This document shows, piece after piece, positions 35,029-49,400 of a stretch of 64,000 nucleotides of DNA. Source of the stretch: Sclerodactyla briareus (Eukaryota; Echinodermata; Holothuroidea; Dendrochirotida; Sclerodactylidae); the NCBI GenBank assembly GCA_026419785.1, contig JAODTK010005487.1:246958-310957 (forward strand), written 5' to 3'. Every line of letters starts with the position of its first letter. Position 1 is the first letter of the stretch. A program made the position numbers and the translations under genes. The notes under the pieces are model-generated. The model saw only the letters and a list, made by a program, of their open reading frames with translations, did not search any database and was not told where the DNA came from.

Positions 35029-38000
35029 GTGAGTTTGACGATCCATCTCTGAGTATGTAGAACAGTAGTAAATTTAATACAAATATAATTATCTGCACTT
35101 GGGGAATGGGATATCTTTTGTGGTTGCCATGACTGCTGTTTGTTTACTGCGGCTGAGTTCGTGTGGCGAGAAACTCTTGACACCAAAAAAACCAATCCGT
35201 CTGGCACTGGACTATACAGAGGATCTCAGATGGTGGTAAAATCAGCAATGCCACATGGCTAGGGCCTGCGCGCATTTTGCATTGTTTGAAGCTCGTAAAA
35301 TTTGAGGAAATCAGCATTTTTTCATACTTTTCACAATGTGTTGGATGACAGAAACTTGGAAAAGTTGCGTCTGGGCCATGTGCGCCCTTTCCATATAATT
35401 GAGATGACATCGTAACCACACAGCTTGCCTGGGCAGACACTGCACATTGGCGGTTCTATGGCAGCAGAAAAGGTATGTCATCATCGAGAATTTCTGCTAC
35501 TGTACCTTGGTGACACAGCTCAAATGGTGGGGAGGCGGGGGCTGGGGGTGGGCAGGTATGTATGAGTGATGCAGCCCAATGCAGCCAGTTTCATCATCAC
35601 TTTCAGTACTTTTATATCCCGCAAAACTGGAGAAGTGTCCAGGGAATTATGGTTTGGTGGTGTAGCCAACGCCGTGTCCCCGCTGCCAGCAGTGGGTGTT
35701 AGCTGATTAAACTCTCCAATACTTTCGTTGACACGAAACTTGGTACACATGTCCCCCGTAGTGAATCTAGACGGTTTGAAAAATGGGCATCACTGCATGT
35801 CTGCTGCTCTATTTTGCAGGTTTTATCGAAATACCAAGGTTGTTGATTCACATGAAATTTTGGTGGGTGGCGATTAAGTTTGGTCCCGAAAAAAAGAAAG
35901 GTGATTTCAAGTCAAATTTGTTGGATTTGTGTGAAAATACAGAGTTAGTACATTTTACACAAAACTTGGTGGGTTGGGATAAAGAGGGTCACGAAAAATA
36001 ATTAGGTGATTTCAATGTCACCAGCGGTCAAATTGGTGTTTTCCCGATTTTTTTCACTTGGGCAGATTTGGAGAACTGGTGGATGGGACTGCAGTTGGTC
36101 CTTGAAAATACAGGTAGGGCATTTAAAGTCACAGGCGGGCAAATCATTATTAACTTAATGTGCTTCCATAATGAGGTCCACAAAGGACATTTCCACTGGA
36201 TATGTACACGGCGGCAGTTGCCCGCTCTGGGCCATGTCTCGTACAATTAAATTCCCTCCATGGTTGTTCATAGCAGATCTCATAGACGGTAATCAGATAT
36301 TATCAGCCAGTTATAATAATAATGATAAAAATAGATTTATTCTGCACAAAATCATCGAAACAATTGCTGCTCTTGGCGTTCTTAACAAAGGGCACATCAG
36401 GCAAAAGAAAGATGAAAGTAATTGAGTGTTCAGCTTAGTATTAAATGTGGAAAAGTTGTCACAAAGTCTAATCTGTCTGGTAGTCAATTCCACAGGTAAG
36501 GTGTAGCGTGACATAAAGCATCAATATATTGTAGAGGCACAAACCAATAATGGAACCCAGACACATCATCACCACTGACAACTGAAAATTGAAAGGATCT
36601 TGAGGACAGTTTTGGTATTTTTCTTAATGCCAGCATATTGAGATTCACAAACCAATTTGATTATTAATATTTGACGCTATCTAATGAGGATATGTACAAA
36701 TTTTGTTAATATTTTGTCAAATTTTGTTGTGGTTCATTTTTGTCATTTCGGATAGTACAATGCCTTGCGTCTGTCAGAAAGTACATCGCCCTCGGGGCCT
36801 CGACTGGCAGCGTCTATATCTTCCTGAGATCTGTCGCAAGTAGTTTTCAGCTGACCGAAAGTGAGTAATCAATAACTAATGGGACAATCACTAGGTGCTT
36901 CAGGCCTATAGTAGTAGCAGTATTCCCCCCTACAACCTGAATGATTGGAGCAAAAAATGTCCTCCTGATGAGGTGAAGAGTTAAAAAAACCCTCCATAAA
37001 CCTTTATTATATTCCGACATCTCATGGGCCAATCTTGGTACATGACATTCAAATGAGAAAGAATAATCGGTCTATCATGAATCAATTACTAATGCAGGTA
37101 TTTGGATTTTGACAAACATATGAAACATGGAATGTAATTAATGAAAATGACAAGAACTATTTGTCAGTGTTTACTCCTTTTTGGAGTGGATTTGTTCATT
37201 AAGAAAAAAAGTCTTTGGCTACAGTTTGAAGAAAAAGTGAGTGCAGCAAGTAGCAAAATAGAGCTTTACCGATCATGAGTGATCCCCACACCGAAACTTA
37301 TCCCTCCACACCACACTGCACGACACTTCAAACTTTTTTTTCTGCCCTCAACCATTATTAAACATCTTTCGAACTCTCTTGTCCTTTTGGCCCAATTATC
37401 GACAGGGTGATTCAGCCAGTTTCAAAAACATCAAAATCAACAAGGGACAGATTTGTCTCCCATGATAGGAACAATGGAATGAAAATGACTTATGTTAGTC
37501 CTAATTAGAAGCTACTATTGCGCCCGATGTGTTCAAACAGGTGATATTGACATCGCAGAACTAGCATGCTTTCTGCCATACAAAAAGGGATGTGCGGATC
37601 GGACTACAATCGTGAATGGCGTTGACTGTTCGAAATCGTGATTTGAAGGGGACCATTAATAGCGCAAGATAATTTCAGGCATCTCCTGTGTAGTAATTAT
37701 GGTATGTGTTGCCATATCTTTGGTATTCAGATGGTTCGCTCAAAGCTGTCGTTCTCCAGGAGTGCATGGTCGACTAGATGTTGACATGGTAACTATTTCT
37801 GATTCCTAGACTTGTGCCCTATTATTCAACATACAGAAAATTATTGTAGCTTTCAGTGAGGCTCAGCTCTATACCTATGTCATGCCCAACACAGGTTTAT
37901 TTTGTACCTTTTTCCTAATAATGGCAGTTCAACGAAATCACTACTGCGAGCCATAGTCTGGTTACAGTAAGGATGAGTGAGAAAAATGAAACAACAATAA

Positions 38001-40231
38001 CAATTTACCGGAAGTTGCTTTACAATTATGAAAACAGGTATCGTTTTTGGTTTCAATTGTTTCAATTTGTGAATTAGAACTGATTTAAAGGGAATTAAGC
38101 AAAAGATTTGTTTTGGTATGGTGAGTGTGATTTGACAAAATCTGATTTTTGTCATAATTTGCAGTGTACAAATGTGAAGAAAGCAATTTCCTTTATGAAT
38201 GTATGTATCCTAATATCAGTTCTCATATGATAACACCTTATGTATGACCTACTAACTACCTCTGATATAAACAACATTAATGGTGGATTTGTTTGTTTTA
38301 ATATTTCGTGTTTGCTCATCTCCAACTGTACAAGTGCATATGTCGTTTAATCAATTTATGTAGTCATGTTCAGGCCTGCATATCCGTAAATGTTTCCCCC
38401 GAACAAGGAGGTCCACAAACACCAGTATTTGGATGACTTTGGTAACTGATAACCTTCCTGAATACAGGGGGGACCTTCACTGAATTGAACTCCTCGAACC
38501 GACACTATATATGCATGTAAGTGTGCTTGTCATTTATCATTACCTACTGACCCATTCAGCAGTGTGTGATGGTCCTTGGAAAAAATTGGTCACCTTGTAC
38601 CGTTGATCGGTCCGACCCCTGGTGATGAACCATGCATTTCTCCTCCAGTCCTTCCCTTCCGTTCCTGTTGCTTTTTTTCGCAATTCCATCCAGTAGTAAG
38701 GTCCTGCTGTCGCTTGCTTTATACCATCACATCGTGCTCTATGTTCTGCCCGTTTCCGTGTCCATCTGCCATCCCACCAATTATTTATTTCTCTAGGGGT
38801 TGTCCTGCTCGCATGAATGTGTCCGTAGTAAGTTAGCTAGCTGTCTATAAATCAGTGCTTCCAGTGTGATTGATAGATATTTCCTCAAAAACTGAGCATG
38901 GTCGTTCTATGTGTAGTCCAAGGGATTCTTAGAAGCCTTCACCAGCACCATAACTCATCCAAACTCTCAATTCTGATTCTTTTTCCTCATTTCCTTTGAT
39001 ATTGTCCAAGTTTCCACACTCATAACGCCCACTGGGAACACCAGTACCTCTCATAAAAATCACTATTGTAATGGAAAAATAACAATGTTTAAAAATGACA
39101 CTCCTACTTGTATCTTTCAATTTGAGAGGACAACATGATCTAATTCTGATCAAGTTTTTACAGCTGGCGATTGTGTTAGTAGGCAGAAAATACATGTTAG
39201 GGTATAGCATGTGTTCAAGAATTTTTCGCTGTATACTTTTCAAAAGCAGAAAATAGCATTTTCCTGCTGTACAAAAACAGTGCAAACCGTGAAGAAAGCA
39301 GAATAAATCAGAATTTGACATTTAGAATGCCGAAAGAAAACTTTGCCTCTAGTATCGAATCCCCAGGCAAGCAGAGCACGACAAAAATGTAGAGCATGGG
39401 TTTTGGTTGTGTGGTGGGGGGGGGGACGGGGGGGTGGGGACGGCGTGTGCGCAACCAAAAAAATGACTAGATGAAAGATGAACAAGCCATAATGAAGATT
39501 AATCTATGCCAGAAAGTTTGAATGTAGTGAGTCAGAAAACTCGGTGTATTCTCAGCTAGGTGAAGGGGTAAGTCATAATTGAAGATATTCTTCCACAAAT
39601 AAGGTTTGAAAATTGAGCTGAAAAAATGTCAACTCAAAGTCTGGAAACTCACCAATATGTTCCTCCAAAGGGATAGCCTCATAGTCATATGGGAGCTGAA
39701 CGTGGAATCTCGCAAGGGCCCTGTCCAAATTCTGACGACCACCACTCACAAGGATGAAAGAGTCGGCTGCCTGCTATGGGACAACAGGACAAGCGAGTGT
39801 TTGCGGGGACGGGAAGAGTGATGGTTGACCATCACCAACGTTGACAGCAAGAAGGGTAAGGTTCGATAACAACTCTACCTACCTAATGTACCTATACAGT
39901 GTCCATTCTCCAGCCTGTAGGTTTAAACTGTGGAAGGAGTGAGTGAGGGTCCTGAATAAGATAACATCTTGTTTCTTTTGCTAATATGCCTATGGCAGTT
40001 GTTAATGATGCCGAAGATATGTGCAAAAAGTTCCCATGAAGAATTACTGTTGCATGCTCCCTAGGCAATGGAGTGAAGAACAATTTCCAGGAGGAAAAGT
40101 TCTTTCCCTTCGTTAGGGTTATAACACGTGAAACATGACGTAAAGTAATGTTAGTGTTAACTCTGGAGTTCACATTTTTTCAGGGAAAGGGGCATACATG
40201 CTCCATATGCAATTTGTACAATAATAATGGG

Positions 40232-40266
<35 letters not shown>

Positions 40267-40352
40267 GTAGTGTCACAAATTTGGGTTTGAGAATGAAGCA
40301 CATTTTTAGCTCAAACCAGTATGCTGATTGAGCTATTGGAATCTGCATGTCA

Positions 40353-40417
<65 letters not shown>

Positions 40418-43400
40418 CTTCTATCTTCTATCCATCCATCCATGCCATCCATCTAAAACCAAGTTGACCCACGGGAACATTGTTTGACTTTGTTGAAGGT
40501 CAAGGTCAAAATCATTAAAGGGGCGGTATAGGCCATTATGTTATAAGTTGCTTCTGTCTGTCTGTCTGTCTGCTTAACACAATTTGACCCACGGGACTGT
40601 TTGACTTGTGAAGGTCAAGGCCAAAATCATTAAAGGGGCAATATAGGCCATTATGTGTAGAATTCCAAATTGTACCTCCTCCTACAAATTTTGGGCACAG
40701 TGCTGATGTTTGGTCATACTGATGGTCCAACAGCCGTACATTTGGGGGTGTTCAGGAATTTTTGGTCCAAGGTCCAATTGGCCCGAGGGCCCCTTGTTGA
40801 ATTTCACACAATAGTACTGGAAATGCATCTCCTTCCACAAGCTTCAGTTGATTTTCAAGTTACATTAATAGTCCTGGGTAGAGGGCCATTAGGGTCGTCG
40901 GGATTGTGGGTCCATGGACCAGTTTGAGGCACTGGGGCTCAATATAGGGAAATACTGCAAAATCTTGGATCTCTACAACTTTTGTTGCACAGTATGATAT
41001 TCAGTATATCAGTCTAATAGCCGTACTGTCAGGGTGCCCAGGGATTTAGGTCCAGGGCCATGTGGGTCCAGGGGCCCATCATGTGGAATTACCCAAATGT
41101 TCTCCTCTTAGAAGTTTGTGCAAGTGCTAACATTTGGTCACAATGTGGGTAAACAGCATACCTCAGGGTGTGAGGAATTTTGGTCAAGGTCCCACTTGGG
41201 TCCATAGGTCCATGTTATGGACCATTTTCACACAATGGTACTTGAAATGTATAGCTCCTCTTCCACAAGCGTCAATTGATTTTCTTTGAAGTTCATGTAT
41301 AAATGGTCTTGGGTAGAGGGCCATTGGGGGTGTTGGGGAATTTTGAGCCAGGCCCAGTTTGGGCACTAGGGCCCAAGTTAGAAATACTGCAAATCTTGGA
41401 TCTCCTACAAATTCTGTTGCACAGTGCTTATGTTTCAGTCATAATAGGGTGCCCCAGGGTTTGGGACCCAAGGCCCGTGTCACTGGGGCCCTTCAGCCTT
41501 TAGGTCGAATGTTTATTGACCTGCTATAACATCGTTGGGCCATATGAAGATCATGGTCAAACATCGTACAGGGGACACTTAGGCCATTGTTTGAAACTGG
41601 CCACCCCCCGTCTTGATTCATGATCTCAAACATGTATCACATAATTGTACATCGGTACATTTGTGCGGTATGAGCTACAGACAATTGTGCTCTATTGTTT
41701 CATGGGAAGTTGATTCCTTTAAGGCCTATGGTCCCCTAGCCTCATTCTCTGCCCATGCCCTGTTAGGACCTGATATGGTCCATCCTACAGATTGTCTGTC
41801 CAAAGCTGTCGGAACCCCCAGGATCAAGATCATTGTTAACACTCAAATATTTTTCCCTGCAGCATCTGGCTCTGTTAAGCTCCTCTCGAGGGGATCCTCA
41901 ATGGCTGACTCATGTATCGTACAGCTGGACTACTACAGGATGAACTGATGGTGTCGACCTGACCAAATGTCATGTCTGCTTCACTAAAAGGTATTATGTA
42001 TATGTCTGTTACAGATATGAACATGGGTGCAACCTCATGTTGATAGTTGGGGGGTGGGGGGGGATCAAACAAATGCATGGTGGGGGGGGGGAACCAAAGG
42101 TATTATGTCTACTCTCCTGATCCACCCACCTACCATTAATACCTACCAAAATGTTTTCCAGGTGCTCCTCATTGTGATAGTTGGGGGGGGGCAGTCAAAA
42201 CAATTATTGGTGGGTACCAAAGTGAAGGGGGTGGTTGGTACCAGTCCAAAGCAGTTAAAAAATTGTCTTGGTCTGTGGGAAGATGGAAAATATGGAGGTC
42301 CCCTTAAAAGTTGGACATTTCACCCCCCTCCCCAACCCCCTCTGTGTCTGATCCTGGGTGTGTAAGTGATGTTGGCAGTGGGCCCTGGAAATAGCTAACT
42401 CATGCTCACAGTTTAGAGAACTCCAGTTAGCGCGGAGGTCCCTACACTCTCAGAATCAATTCCTATTGTGCGTGTCTTCAGTATCTCTGCATCGATAAAG
42501 CACATTAACCTCCTCGTTGCAGTCACCACTCTGAAAGAACCTTTACTATATATTAGCAAGAATCTTTCATTCATCAATTTGTTTCTGTTGTCTCTTTGAC
42601 CTTCACAGAAAGAAGTGTTCAACCATTGGCCAAGAAGCTAAGGTAAGTTCTATTTTCCTTCATTATTAAAGACATTAAAAAAGGAAGCTTTATGTTGGCT
42701 TCACATAAACATTGTGGTAGGAAGAACTTCCACTGCTTCCCCACAGCCACCCTCCCCCCTCCCTCTCCCACTTCCCCTCCCGGCTTCCCCAGCTGAAATG
42801 TAATTAATTAATGAGTCACAGGTCATTGGAAGCCGGGAGGACTCTCCAGCATTGCGTGGCACAAGGCATATGTCTCCTGAATTTCCATGCCACCCATGGT
42901 GGGTACCTGGTGAGGTGGTGACTTGTGAAGAGTAGTGAGCGCCGAATGTGGCAGCCTTATTGGGATGTCCCCGAGGACACGATGAAGTGACGGACTGGAA
43001 AAAGGTGCGTCTGATAAACAAGAAGAGCTCATGCTGTATAACGGGTGTTGACCCAGTCACTGATGCATCTCAACGGGGGGTAATCTCTGTAAGGCATTGT
43101 CACTTTCCGACCGTGGAAAGACGTATATACAACGAGGTTATTATTATTATTATTACTCTGAAATGGACCTATTGCTTTCATGCCTCGTGCTTTCACATGA
43201 AGCTTGGGCTTTTAATGTGAAGAAAATAAGTTGCTATTGCTCCAGTCAGTTGTGTGGGCACTTTTAGGCCCAAGCTGGAAAATTGTTGAGATGGAGGCAT
43301 AACCCCTGCAATGTCTATGAAACACACATCTACTCTGAAATAGAACTTCATTGATATTATGCCTTGTCTCCCATAAGCATTGCCAGTAGAGGTCAATATT

Positions 43401-46400
43401 CCACTATAATGCCTCTAGCTGGAGAAGTAGTTAGCGTTAGGCATGGCTTCTAGGGGTCACGTAGAAATATAGATTTCAAATCGTGGCTGGAAATTGATGG
43501 TCTTCTTTTCAAATTATTATCGCACACAAGTAAAGCAAATGACGACCGTACGGGAAGAAGAGGCCGCTAATTAATGTCCATGAATTATGGGATTAACAAA
43601 CAACCCTGGTCATCTGACTCGTTCCTGATTATGTAACTATGTACTTCGCGTTTTGATCCGTGGGGAAATGAGTCACACTTAAAAGGTTAGTTTCGACAGC
43701 CCAACTCTCATTATATCAATGAAAGAGTAAAATAACCATCGAAGAGAATCCTTCCACTTTGTACTTTTGCTTATCCCCTCTGAACCCGAGAAAGGAGTAG
43801 GCCCAATAAACGGACTAAACTCATTGAATATTGGTATCAGTCCGGATAAAAAAACAGAGCATAGCACTAGCACGCATGGAACAGAGATTACAAGACATCG
43901 AAGACCGAGGGACTGAGGAGACATTACAAGACCATCGAAGAGCGAGTGGACTGAGAAACTGACAAAAATGAATTGAAAATAAACAGCACGAAGAACTTGG
44001 AATTTTCCCCAATCACCAAGAATGGCAATGAGTTGGAAGAAATTTAATATGTAGAAGTGTGGGAAAACCGAGAAGACATTAACAGAAAGAATGGTATAAA
44101 CCAAAACAAGGCTTTCAACACTCCATCAACAGTTTTCAAGAGCAGAACGGAGTAGTACCAAGCATCAAACTCTGGATTTGCGATTGCCTTCGCAGCAGAG
44201 TATTTCTGTATAAATGCGAACTGTGGGGTTACAAGTATAAACAAGAATCTTGATCACAAAATGCCACTTTCCAAAGAGACTATCCGCAATGTTCTCAACA
44301 CAAGATGGACAATAACAATTGATACCGAACGATTCTCTATGATTGACCAATCAAAGTCCTTGGTCTCCGTAGTAGACAAGACGTTTGAGATTTTCTAGGT
44401 CAACGTCGCGAGACTCCAAGAACAAGCTCCAACGAAGATCGCTCTGAGAGAAGAGAATTGAGTACATAATAATGAGCCAGTGGAAGAGCCTAGTAAAACT
44501 ACTGTGCTCGGAAGAATCAATCGCAATTAGGGACATCAACATTAACAGTTTGAGGAAGCAATAACCTGGCGCAGATTGGATAGTGGCGGGAGATTGATCA
44601 TGAGCATGTCGGATAGAGAGACTCGACAATACTACTACGTACTAGCACAGCATGAGAAATTAATTTCATGCGGGTGCTCAAGTTCAGTGTCAATTGAACA
44701 AGACCAGAAAAGTCGACAAAATCTGGGATACTAGTTTAGTGACTGGGTTACTCTTCAGTGTGTCAGCTCACATGTGTGGATCGACCAGTTCGCTGTGGGT
44801 ACTGGGTTTAAATACAAAACTTGCGAAAATGGTACGCCCCAATACAGAGTGTTCCAGTGAACTAGCGCTATATTTAAATATGATACAAAAAGATATTTAT
44901 AAATAAATATAATACAAAAATATCCAAAAGATATTATATGGACACCTATGTGGGGATTTGTAAAATTTTGCTCTCCAATCTATATAGTATATGTATTTTT
45001 CTGTTAGATGTGTTTAGTTTTTTTCTAGCTGGGGGATATAGGAATTGTAGAGAACCTTCATTCCAAGACTCGATTTTGTTGCGTTTGTGACGTCACAGGA
45101 AGGATCGTGATGAAACAAATAGCCCTTTTCCAATTGAAAGTGTGCAGGGAACACAGACAGACTTGTCTTACTTGTCTAAATCATTTCATTTGCTTCGGAT
45201 CTGCAGCAGAGAGCTTGTCAGGTGAAATACAACATGAGCGAACCATCTAAGTCTGCGACTTCGGACTCACTCATGAATATTTACCAGAACAGAGCGATCT
45301 CTTAGCTCAATTGGAGATAGATTTCGATTTCTTTAAAGTCACTCGAAAAATCCGATCTGACCATCCTCATAGTCATTTCTCTCGAGTCTAATCAAATCTT
45401 CTTAACTGCCCAAGCTCACTACACCAGACGAGTACTTAGCAACTTCCAACACAAGCCTCGAAAATCAGGTCTCCGACCTTCATATGATCAGATCATCATG
45501 ACATATGGTAGAAGAATTGTCCGGTCACTTTACCATGACCAATTGTGCATATGTGATGTTCAGGAAATTGAGGTCAGAGGCCATCTAGGGGGTCAAATTT
45601 AGGCCCATTTGTTTCAAATGGTCAAGCTTCTATCTTGTTAGAACATTTTTGCCAGCTGTTCTTTCTAAGAATAGTTTGGAGAAATCATGAATGAAAGTTG
45701 GTACTGACATAATCAAGCCTGTTTGCTGACTGTGAGATATTATGTCGCAAAGATATGTAAGGTTGTTAAAATTATGCACATTCCTATTGGTACAAATTGA
45801 TGTGGAGCTACGTGGCCATTGGCACTTCGTTGCTCATATGCATTCCATGGAGGCCCCGCCTCCATTGGTTATCATGGTGACTGTGTTGGAGATCGGAAAA
45901 TGGCCTTGATGAGTTTGCAAAAATCTGCATTTTTATCCTGGAAATAGAATAACAAGAAAAAGAATAACAGGATTTGGTGGCAAGTACACTCAGAAATTGA
46001 GAGAAATTCAATTTTCTGGCTTGTAGGTTGCAATGAAATTCTGAGTTCTTGGTAGTCACCACCGACCAATCATTCAGGACAATTCTGCGTTCTATATGCT
46101 AAAAATTGCTGTACATTTTCAGAAATAATCTCTTGGACTTTCAGAAGTACAAAAAACATGGATTAGTAACTCTAAAACACATGGCTAGTTGCATTCTTCA
46201 CGGGAAATGACATAAACTTACTGTAAGGGTTCTTATAAGGCTAAAAAAGTAATGAATACTTGTGGCCCACATTTTCACTGGAGCAGTGGACAAAAAAAAA
46301 AAAAAACGCTGCTTCCGCATTGAAAGTATTTATCAGTTAGTAATTGATGCTGTACCCTGCTGGTTGGGCATATGAAGGCTTGGAGACTGTACATGGAATT

Positions 46401-49400
46401 GACATGGTCTACATGAACGAAAATAGTTCCTAACAGTTTTTTTTTTTTTTTTTTTTTTCTATATGTACTGTATGTTTAGAAACCCAATACGTTGAGAATG
46501 TGTGTACTTTGTATTATATACATGAAGTCAAACATTGCTCAGAAGGGAGATATTTAAGGACATCAGCAGTTGGTTGATGCTCTAAAGCAGACAATAGTGA
46601 GGGAGAGCGTTCCTTAAAAAAAGAGGGGCTAATCACCTCTAAGTATAGGCCGATGGGCAGAATATAGTCTGCAGGACTTTGTTTGACAGATCCCAAAAAG
46701 TGTCATTCTGTGTTACAAGTTTCGTGACGTAGATATGTCCAAAAGAGCAATGCCAGTGCAAATGTACAATGTGGTTGATGCGGATGGGAGCAATCCTGAA
46801 AGATTCTGTGAAAAAATGCCCCTAAAATTTGTTCATGAATATTTACAGACAACTTTCAATATTTCCTTTTACTGGTTACCCAAAATTGAGAATTTATCCA
46901 AGAATGTGGCAGCTAAAGCCTAAAATGACTCAAATATCAGCCAATGTTTTAGCTCTGCGCAGGCGCCAATGCGCGGGGGGGGGGAGCACTTTGAGGTTTT
47001 AGGTACCCACCGACAAGTTCAGGAAAATCTGAATCCTACAAACGGAACCAAAAAGGAATATCCATTCAACTGATGCCAACAACCAGGTGGAAGCGTTATC
47101 GCAACAATTGCCGATCAATTTCAACAATCCAGAACTGATTTCAATTTTCCAGCAGGCGTGGCTGTTTCCTGTAATTTAGTAAAGAGAAAAGTTTGATTGC
47201 ACAATCAACATTGAGGTGTTTGTTTATGCAAATCAAACGATTGGTAAAAGCCTCATCTGCACATATAAAGTGAATGAGGCTGATCTGAGGTGAACAAAGT
47301 AAAAGTCTGTTCCAACAGGCAGTTTGTATTTGAGGATGTGTACACAATGAAGTGCCCAACATGCTTGTGTTTCCTGGTTTATGTTATTATTTCAGGTGAT
47401 GAGTTTGCTAGAAGCCATGGCTGGGCTGCACTGCTGCGCGATACACTGTCAGACATATTACCCATTAAGAATTCCATTTTGCTCCCACAATTTTAGTTGG
47501 TTCAACAGATCTGGGAGGTCTTATATGAATCATGGACAGATGACTACTAGTGGCATTCTGCCGCTTACAGCGTCAGAAACTGACCAATCAACGGCCAGAG
47601 ATGCTACGAACATATGGTGGAACTGACCCCACAAGAGGCGCTGCTTCACCCACCATAGAGTCAGCAGGATTAGGTGAGTGACGATCCATTCTGAGTTATG
47701 GTGAGAACATTAAAGGTAAATTTAATAACAAAATTATAATTATACTGCAATTGGGAATGGGATATCGGTTTGTGGTTGCCATGACTGCTGCTGCTGGATG
47801 AGTCTCGTGTTGGCAGAGAAATCGCCACCACAAACCAATCCGTCTTGGCAGTGGCTAATACAGAGGAATCTCAGATGGTGGTAAAATCAGCAATGCCACA
47901 TGGCTAGGGCCCTGCTCGGCATTTTGCGATGGTTTTGAAGCTCGTAAAATTGAGTGAAAGACTTCACAAGCCAATTTTGCATACTGTCACAATGTGTGTG
48001 ATGAACAGAAAAATTGGAGAAAGTGCTGTGTGGGCCAGGTGGCCGCCCGATTCCATATAATGAGATGAACATCGGTAGCCATACCTCTTGAATGTGCAGA
48101 CATGCAATTGGCGCGTATCTTATGCCACAGCAGAAAAGGTAAGTCAATCATGCAGAGAATTTCTGCGACTGTACCGTGTGAACAGTCAAAGGCGGGAGAG
48201 GGGGGGGCGGGGGTGGGCAGGTACTGTATGAGTGCTCAGCCAATGCCATCGAAACAATTGGCACCAGCGCGTTTAGTCATTCCACCTTTCAGTTAATATA
48301 TCCCCGCAACAAAACTGGAATGTCCAGGGATATTATGGGTTTAGGGGTGTGGCCACCGGCGCGTGTTCCACCAGCTAGCAGCAGTGGTGTTAGGCTTGAT
48401 ATCTCCAATACTTATCCGCGATTGACACGAAAACTTGGGTTACGACATGTCCCCCAGTGTAGTGCAAGATCTCACGGTTGAAAGTGGGAAACCGGAAGTC
48501 TGCTGCCCTCTATTTTGCAGGTTTTAAAGAAAATACCCAAGTTTGTTGTTTCACATGAAATTTGTTCGAGGTGGCTACTGAAGTTGGCTCCCGAAAAAAA
48601 GAACAGGTGAGCTTCAAGTCAAATTTGTTTGGATTTTGTGGAAATACAGAGTTAGTCACATTTACACAATAAAGTGGTGGGTGCGGATAAAAGAGGGTCC
48701 CGAAATGAATGATGGGCTGATTTTTGTAATTCCCAGAGTCAAATATGTCTTTTTTTTTTTCACGATTTTTTTTAATTGGTCAGATTTGGACGAAACTGGT
48801 GGATGTGGACTTTGCAGTTGGTCCTGAACTACAGGTAGGGCATTTCAAAGTCACAGGAGGTGCAAAAATCATTATAACTTAAAATGTGCTTTCCATAAAG
48901 GAGGTCCACAAAGGGCCATTTCACACGGGGATTATTGTACACGGCGGCAAGTTTGCCCGCCTGACCCTGCCCACTGTTATAGATTACAATAATTCACTCA
49001 TGGTGTTTCATAGCAGCTCTATAGACGGTACTCAGATATTATCAGCCAGTTATTAATACAATATGATAAAAATAGGATTTATTCTCCACAAAATCAGCGA
49101 ACAATGCTGCTCTGGCGCTCTTAACAAGGGCAATCAGGCAAAAGAAAGATTAAAGTAATGAGTGTTCAGCGTAGTCTTAAAAGGTGTGAAAGTTTTTCAC
49201 AAAGTCTAATCTGGGTCTGGTAGTCAATTCCACAGGTACGGGGATAGCGTACATTACAAAGCATCAATTATATTGTGAGGGCACACCACGAAGGGGCAAC
49301 CCACGGGAACAATCATCATCACCACCTGACAACTGAAAATAGAAAGGATCTCTGAGACAGTTTTTTTGTAAGGTTTTCTTAATGCCAGCATATTGAGATT

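Larger units (their letters stand above)
31037..43459. repeat. Tandem block A (12.4 kb), copy of block B
   Basis: Collinear with 43494-56454 from 'ttattatcgcacac' to 'cttctaggggtca'. It shares the LINE 3' end, HPS5 exons 1-6, a minus-strand LINE end, (AT)n, (ATCT)n, (GTCT)n, the 430-bp repeat and a SINE body, all in the same order and orientation. Differences are mainly one- to few-base indels. Only about 34 bp separates the blocks. Confidence 0.95.

Noticed and set aside
40353..40445. Possible CRISPR-like array
   Set aside because: It is a simple (ATCT)n/(CATC)n microsatellite with no unique spacers.
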